Positions 14,916-16,274 of a stretch of 16,274 nt of DNA are shown here, piece after piece. A program made the position numbers and the translations under genes. Under the pieces are notes generated by a model. The model was not told the DNA's origin. It made no database searches and saw only the letters and a list, made by a program, of their open reading frames with translations. This DNA is from Pseudobutyrivibrio sp. Lineage in GTDB: Bacteria; Bacillota; Clostridia; Lachnospirales; Lachnospiraceae. The stretch spans positions 1 to 16,274 of the forward strand of contig JAFYYE010000217.1 of assembly GCA_017557715.1 (NCBI GenBank), in the 5' to 3' direction. How positions within the stretch are numbered: position 1 is the stretch's first letter; each line of letters begins with the position of its first letter.

Positions 14916-15536
14916 TTACGCTGCTATCAATTTTTTATAAACAGCTTCTGCAAGGAACCTGTGACTTTCTACGTCCATATGCTCCTGATCCGTTTCTGAA
15001 GGCTTCGCCACATCAGATGCTGCCAAAAACATACAGTCAAATTCCTCTGCAAGCTTTGCAAATACTGCCTTAAGCTCTTTGGAAACAACAACAGATTTTT
15101 CATCAAACTCAGGATCGTATTCCTGCTTCCAAACCTGCTCACCTAGATAAATTGGCGACAGTAGCAAAATCTGTGCATTGCTGTTGTTTGCCTTTATTTG
15201 CTTAAGAAGGATTTCTGTGCCCCTGGCAATCAGTGTAGATGATGCGTTATATACTGTCTTACAATCATTTGTGCCAAGCATCAACACCACTGTATCAACT
15301 GGGCCATGACTTTCTAATAAAACTGGAAGAAGCTTGGAACCGTTGCGACCGATTCTTGTACTGTCCTCAAACACTGTAGTGCGACCAACAAGTCCTTCCT
15401 CAATTACCTCATACTCATCGCGGTCAAGCATCTGTGAAAGAATACCCGTCCATCTTTCATTCTTGTCATATCGACCACTTCCATCTGGCTTTAATCCATA
15501 TGTATTTGAGTCCCCAAAACAAAGTACGCTTTTCAT
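14916..15536 (-). CDS. SGNH/GDSL-family esterase (arylesterase/acyltransferase-like)
   Basis: This 206-residue protein shows the SGNH blocks: S10 in FGDSNTYG, the EEGLVGRTT block (46-54) and GTND (88-91) with N90. The catalytic pair is best read as D183/H186 (DQEHMDVESH), aligning with the DGxH of relatives. The opening (KSVLCFGDSNTYG) and block II resemble the Mycobacterium smegmatis acyltransferase MsAcT and arylesterases. No signal peptide is visible, so it is cytoplasmic. AGGAGG lies 6 bases from ATG. It is the first gene of the operon that continues with the amino-acid ABC transporter. It might deacylate an imported O- or S-acyl compound, but no substrate can be assigned. Confidence 0.88.
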   Translation of the reverse strand: MKSVLCFGDSNTYGLKPDGSGRYDKNERWTGILSQMLDRDEYEVIEEGLVGRTTVFEDSTRIGRNGSKLLPVLLESHGPVDTVVLMLGTNDCKTVYNASSTLIARGTEILLKQIKANNSNAQILLLSPIYLGEQVWKQEYDPEFDEKSVVVSKELKAVFAKLAEEFDCMFLAASDVAKPSETDQEHMDVESHRFLAEAVYKKLIAA

Positions 15537-15587
15537 GCTGACCTCCTCTCTCCCCTTGTTTTTGTCTCATATGTTTTACATGTTGGT

Positions 15588-15616
15588 ATGTTAAACCTAT
15601 TCGCCTACTGAGTCAA
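15588..15616 (-). promoter_or_regulatory. Promoter of the SGNH-amino acid ABC operon
   Basis: On the minus strand TTGACT (plus 15611-15616) and TAACAT (plus 15588-15593) are 17 bases apart, about 50 bases upstream of the SGNH start. The spacer contains the TAGG repeat. The -35 region closely resembles that of nifS: both read CCTATTGAC, three variable bases, then TAGG. Confidence 0.65.
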
Positions 15617-15623
15617 TAGGTTT
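15593..15623. repeat. Inverted repeat spanning the SGNH promoter
   Basis: Perfect 9-base arms AAACCTATT (15593-15601) and AATAGGTTT (15615-15623) flank 13 bases. The arms overlap the -35 element and one TAGG half-site, so this is more likely an operator dyad than a terminator, since no T-run follows on the minus strand. Confidence 0.55.
15596..15607 (-). promoter_or_regulatory. Candidate Rrf2 operator, TAGG-N4-TAGG copy 3
   Basis: The minus-strand reading is TAGGCGAATAGG, with the same 8-base period as the Rrf2 and nifS copies, placed between -35 and -10 of the SGNH-ABC promoter. A repressor bound here would exclude RNA polymerase. Link to Rrf2 is inferred. Confidence 0.42.
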
Positions 15624-15674
15624 TACAATCGGTAAAATTTATAGTTGGCCATCAATTGAATTTAGAACAAACGC

Positions 15675-15709
15675 AAAAGTGGCTAGGGTCCTATGCCCTA
15701 GCCACTTTT
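15675..15709 (-). terminator. Terminator after the carbohydrate permease gene
   Basis: Perfect 14-base arms AAAAGTGGCTAGGG (15675-15688) and CCCTAGCCACTTTT (15696-15709) enclose a 7-base loop. It lies about 20 bases after the permease stop codon. The minus-strand T-tract is short (TTTTGCGTTTG), compensated by a strong stem. Confidence 0.85.
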
Positions 15710-15729
15710 ATTAACTTTTATAAACTTTT

Positions 15730-16274
15730 TTAACCTTTAACACCACCGAGTGTTATGCCCTTTACAAAGTGTTTCTGTACAAATGGGTACATGATGATAA
15801 TAGGCAGGATACCTACAGTCGCCATGGCCATTCTGACAGAAGCAAGTGGGATAGCTGATAATCCAGCATTTGCATTTTGTACATTAGAGCTGGACTGTGA
15901 TAAGAACTGAATATTCTGCATCATTCTGTTAAGAAGATTCTGCACAGAATAAAGCTCCGTCCTCTTTGTTATATAGATATAACCGTTCATCCAGTCGTTC
16001 CAATAACCAATTCCTGCAAATAAAGCAACTGTTGCCATGATAGGCTTTGATAGTGGAACAACTATTTTAAAAAATGTCATTGTCTGTGATGCCCCATCGA
16101 TATATGCTGCATCCAAAATTTCTGATGGAATACTTGATACAAAGTATGATTTCATCAGCATAATATTAAATGCATTCATCAATAATCCTGGAAACAATAA
16201 GGCCCCAAAAGTATTTTTCAAATTAAAAATATTCGTATATACCATATATGTAGGAACAAGTCCTCCATTAAACA
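15730..16274 (-). CDS. Carbohydrate ABC transporter permease (LplC/MalG type), 5' part missing
   Basis: The reading frame stays open to the right edge: upstream of the internal methionine at 16245 it encodes FNGGLVPTYMVYTN, a conserved region of LplC/YtcP-type permeases (FNGGLIPTY), so the start lies outside the window. The visible 181 residues include the EAA coupling loop DAAYIDGASQTMTFFKIVVPLSKP and C-terminal membrane segments ending FVQKHFVKGITLGGVKG, typical of the family. It would work with a sister permease and a sugar-binding lipoprotein, presumably encoded beyond the edge, importing oligosaccharides; the substrate is unknown. It is the last gene of its operon, followed by a strong hairpin terminator. 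Confidence 0.92.
   Translation of the reverse strand, partial: FNGGLVPTYMVYTNIFNLKNTFGALLFPGLLMNAFNIMLMKSYFVSSIPSEILDAAYIDGASQTMTFFKIVVPLSKPIMATVALFAGIGYWNDWMNGYIYITKRTELYSVQNLLNRMMQNIQFLSQSSSNVQNANAGLSAIPLASVRMAMATVGILPIIIMYPFVQKHFVKGITLGGVKG

Noticed and set aside
14687..15073. A 128-residue plus-strand open frame across the lipoprotein and SGNH genes
   Set aside because: It is the antisense shadow of the signal peptide and linker of the lipoprotein and of the SGNH C-terminus; no family similarity.
15593..15623. Inverted repeat upstream of SGNH as a terminator
   Set aside because: No T-tract follows on the minus strand, and a promoter with 17-base spacing overlaps it; an operator dyad fits better.
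16243..16245. ATG at 16245 as the start of the carbohydrate permease
   Set aside because: The frame is open to the window edge and encodes a conserved family segment (FNGGLVPTY) upstream, so the gene is cut by the window.

Overview
The window comes from an AT-rich Gram-positive genome, most likely a Lachnospiraceae member of the Butyrivibrio/Pseudobutyrivibrio/Roseburia type from a rumen or gut. This is inferred from the strong GGAGG-type ribosome binding sites, the IscU/NifS/Rrf2 versions typical of clostridia, a large xylan side-chain enzyme, a LplC-type sugar permease and a dCache chemoreceptor. No rRNA, tRNA, CRISPR array, transposase or phage gene was seen.

Layout. Positions 1-832 hold a short LacI-type regulator (+). 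Positions 841-1306 hold a three-cysteine Rrf2 (IscR-like) regulator (+) behind a good sigma-A promoter. A bidirectional terminator (1311-1346) separates it from a converging five-gene operon read on the minus strand from about 6670 to 1352: nifS (cysteine desulfurase), nifU/iscU (Fe-S scaffold), an NhaC-family transporter, an N-terminal rhodanese fused to a TtcA-like PP-loop tRNA thiolase, and a LysR regulator. Next (minus) is a 922-residue fusion of a type-B carboxylesterase, a GH43 glycosidase and a C-terminal CBM6-like module (6758-9526), then a methyl-accepting chemotaxis protein (9706-11760). A second minus-strand operon (15536 to 11879) encodes an SGNH/GDSL esterase, a substrate-binding lipoprotein that resembles the cysteine-binding protein CjaA, two permeases and an ATPase. 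The right edge cuts a carbohydrate ABC permease (15730-16274).

How it may fit together. Two operons deal with sulfur: cysteine or another polar amino acid is imported (SGNH-CjaA-like ABC operon), desulfurated by NifS, and the sulfur goes to Fe-S clusters (NifU) and probably to thiolated tRNA (rhodanese-TtcA). A 12-base direct repeat, TAGG-N4-TAGG (consensus TAGGYRARTAGG), occurs in three promoter regions: the Rrf2 gene itself (851-862), nifS (6645-6656) and the SGNH-ABC operon (15596-15607). I found no other copy in the non-coding stretches I checked. The simplest reading is an Rrf2-controlled regulon that couples cysteine import to cysteine use and Fe-S assembly. This is inference from sequence, not demonstrated.

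Other notable structures are two back-to-back 40-base hairpins at the nifS 3' end, one of which encodes the last residues of NifS; a hairpin around the ribosome binding site of the NhaC-family gene; and a nifS promoter that lies inside the terminator of the preceding gene.
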